The notes under the pieces: model-generated
Seen by the model: only the letters and a program-made list of their open reading frames with translations
Databases searched by the model: none
What the model was told of the DNA's origin: nothing
Part shown: one piece after another, positions 63,403-64,000 of the stretch
Numbering within the stretch: the first letter of the stretch is position 1
Layout: every line of letters begins with the position of its first letter
Position numbers and translations under genes: made by a program
Source: Letharia columbiana
Taxonomy: Eukaryota > Ascomycota > Lecanoromycetes > Lecanorales > Parmeliaceae
Direction: 5' to 3'
NCBI RefSeq assembly: GCF_014066305.1
Contig: NW_023501148.1
Span: 1-64,000, forward strand
DNA: 64,000 nt

Positions 63403-64000
63403 AATAATTATATAATATTTTAAAAATAATATATAATTTATAATTATCGCGAATAAGTTCGATAGATTTAATAATAAAAAATATTAAGTTTAAATCTAAG
63501 AGAATTTTATATATAAATAATATAAATTAAATTAAATTATTAATATAAGTATAAATAAAATATTTAATTAATTTAATTTAATAGATTATATTAAAAATAT
63601 TTAAAATAAAAGCTATCGCGTAATTAGTTAAATATATTATATTAAAGACTTTTATAAAGATTTTTATAAAGATACTAGCTTATTAATTAATTATAGAAAA
63701 TTTAATCTTAAATTTATAAATATTAAAGATCTCGAAATTAATAAAAAATTTAATTATAAATTTAATATCTTCTAATACTTTTTTAAATTTAATATCTTTT
63801 AAAATATTAATTATATATTATTCTTTATTTAAAAGCTTAAGAATCTTAATTTCTTCTTTTAAATCTATAATTATAAATTATTTTTCTATAAAATATATAT
63901 TATTAATTTAAATAACTATCTTCTTAATAAGAACTATAATCAAAATCTATATTCTCTCTTATATCTTTTAATATAATATACTTTTTACTTTAATTTATAA

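Larger units (their letters stand above)
12479..64000. other. A+T-rich, RIP-mutated repeat block
   Basis: Composition changes abruptly at about 12,479 (GGGTTATACTAATTAAATTA). From there to the window end the DNA is mostly A and T. CpA and TpG are rare, TpA is very common, and the remaining C/G sit mainly in CpG, CpT and ApG. This is the expected result of CpA-to-TpA mutation on both strands (RIP, known in Pezizomycotina). No open frame of gene length exists on either strand, and recognisable coding remnants are riddled with TAA/TAG. No telomere repeat is present. Confidence 0.9.
62350..64000 (+). mobile_element. Truncated F1 copy running off the window, with a nested family-E element
   Basis: 62,470-62,700 matches the complement of about 49,400-49,560, and 63,410-64,000 matches the complement of about 31,400-30,900. 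The family-E element at 62,711-63,402 separates the two parts. Confidence 0.65.

Noticed and set aside
12479..64000. Centromere or subtelomere assignment
   Set aside because: A+T-rich repeat DNA fits both, but there is no telomere repeat and no chromatin evidence; position cannot be told from one window.
12479..64000. CRISPR arrays
   Set aside because: Short regular repeats here are A/T microsatellites or tandem units without unique spacers, and the DNA is eukaryotic.

Overview
The window is filamentous-ascomycete nuclear DNA (Pezizomycotina, most like a Dothideomycete; the species cannot be named from the sequence). The evidence is short introns with GT...AG ends and CTRAC-type branch sites, a fungal TFB1, a 364-residue GDP-mannose pyrophosphorylase, a fungal surface-protein pseudogene, and a large block with the dinucleotide signature of repeat-induced point mutation (RIP). 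It has two compartments that meet within a few bases near 12,479.

Compartment 1 (1-12,478) is gene-bearing with balanced base composition. In order it holds: the 3' part of the TFIIH subunit gene TFB1 (+), with a one-base frameshift near its end; GDP-mannose pyrophosphorylase (+, five exons); a degenerate cell-surface/secreted-protein gene on the minus strand, broken by stops, frameshifts and a 739-bp TA-flanked inverted-repeat transposon; an FLVCR-type major facilitator transporter (+, two exons); and a single-exon OB-fold-like protein (-), whose start codon lies about 110 bp from the compartment edge.

Compartment 2 (12,479-64,000) is extremely A+T rich and has no open frame of gene length. 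CpA/TpG are scarce, TpA is everywhere, and most surviving C and G sit in CpG, CpT or ApG. It is a nest of repeats: a 6.2-kb element with about 660-bp terminal inverted arms and several truncated copies of it, two of them head to head; two Ty3/Gypsy retrotransposons on the minus strand, each with equal-length LTRs (257 and 178 bp), a 5-bp target duplication and a recognisable decayed reverse transcriptase; and a separate family with two 2.6-3.1 kb members and at least seven 0.35-0.7 kb internally deleted members. The long members carry tandem arrays, and one holds a young, little-mutated 564-bp TA-flanked element with an empty site in the other long copy. Differences between LTR pairs are almost all transitions, as RIP after insertion predicts.

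The gene-side loci have no evident common pathway. TFB1 and the pyrophosphorylase are housekeeping genes. The surface-protein gene is dead or dying, probably by the same transposon load that built the A+T block. The block itself works as heterochromatin-like repeat DNA and supplies nearly all upstream DNA of the OB-fold gene. Boundaries inside the A+T block were read by eye from shared sequence and are approximate unless target duplications are cited.
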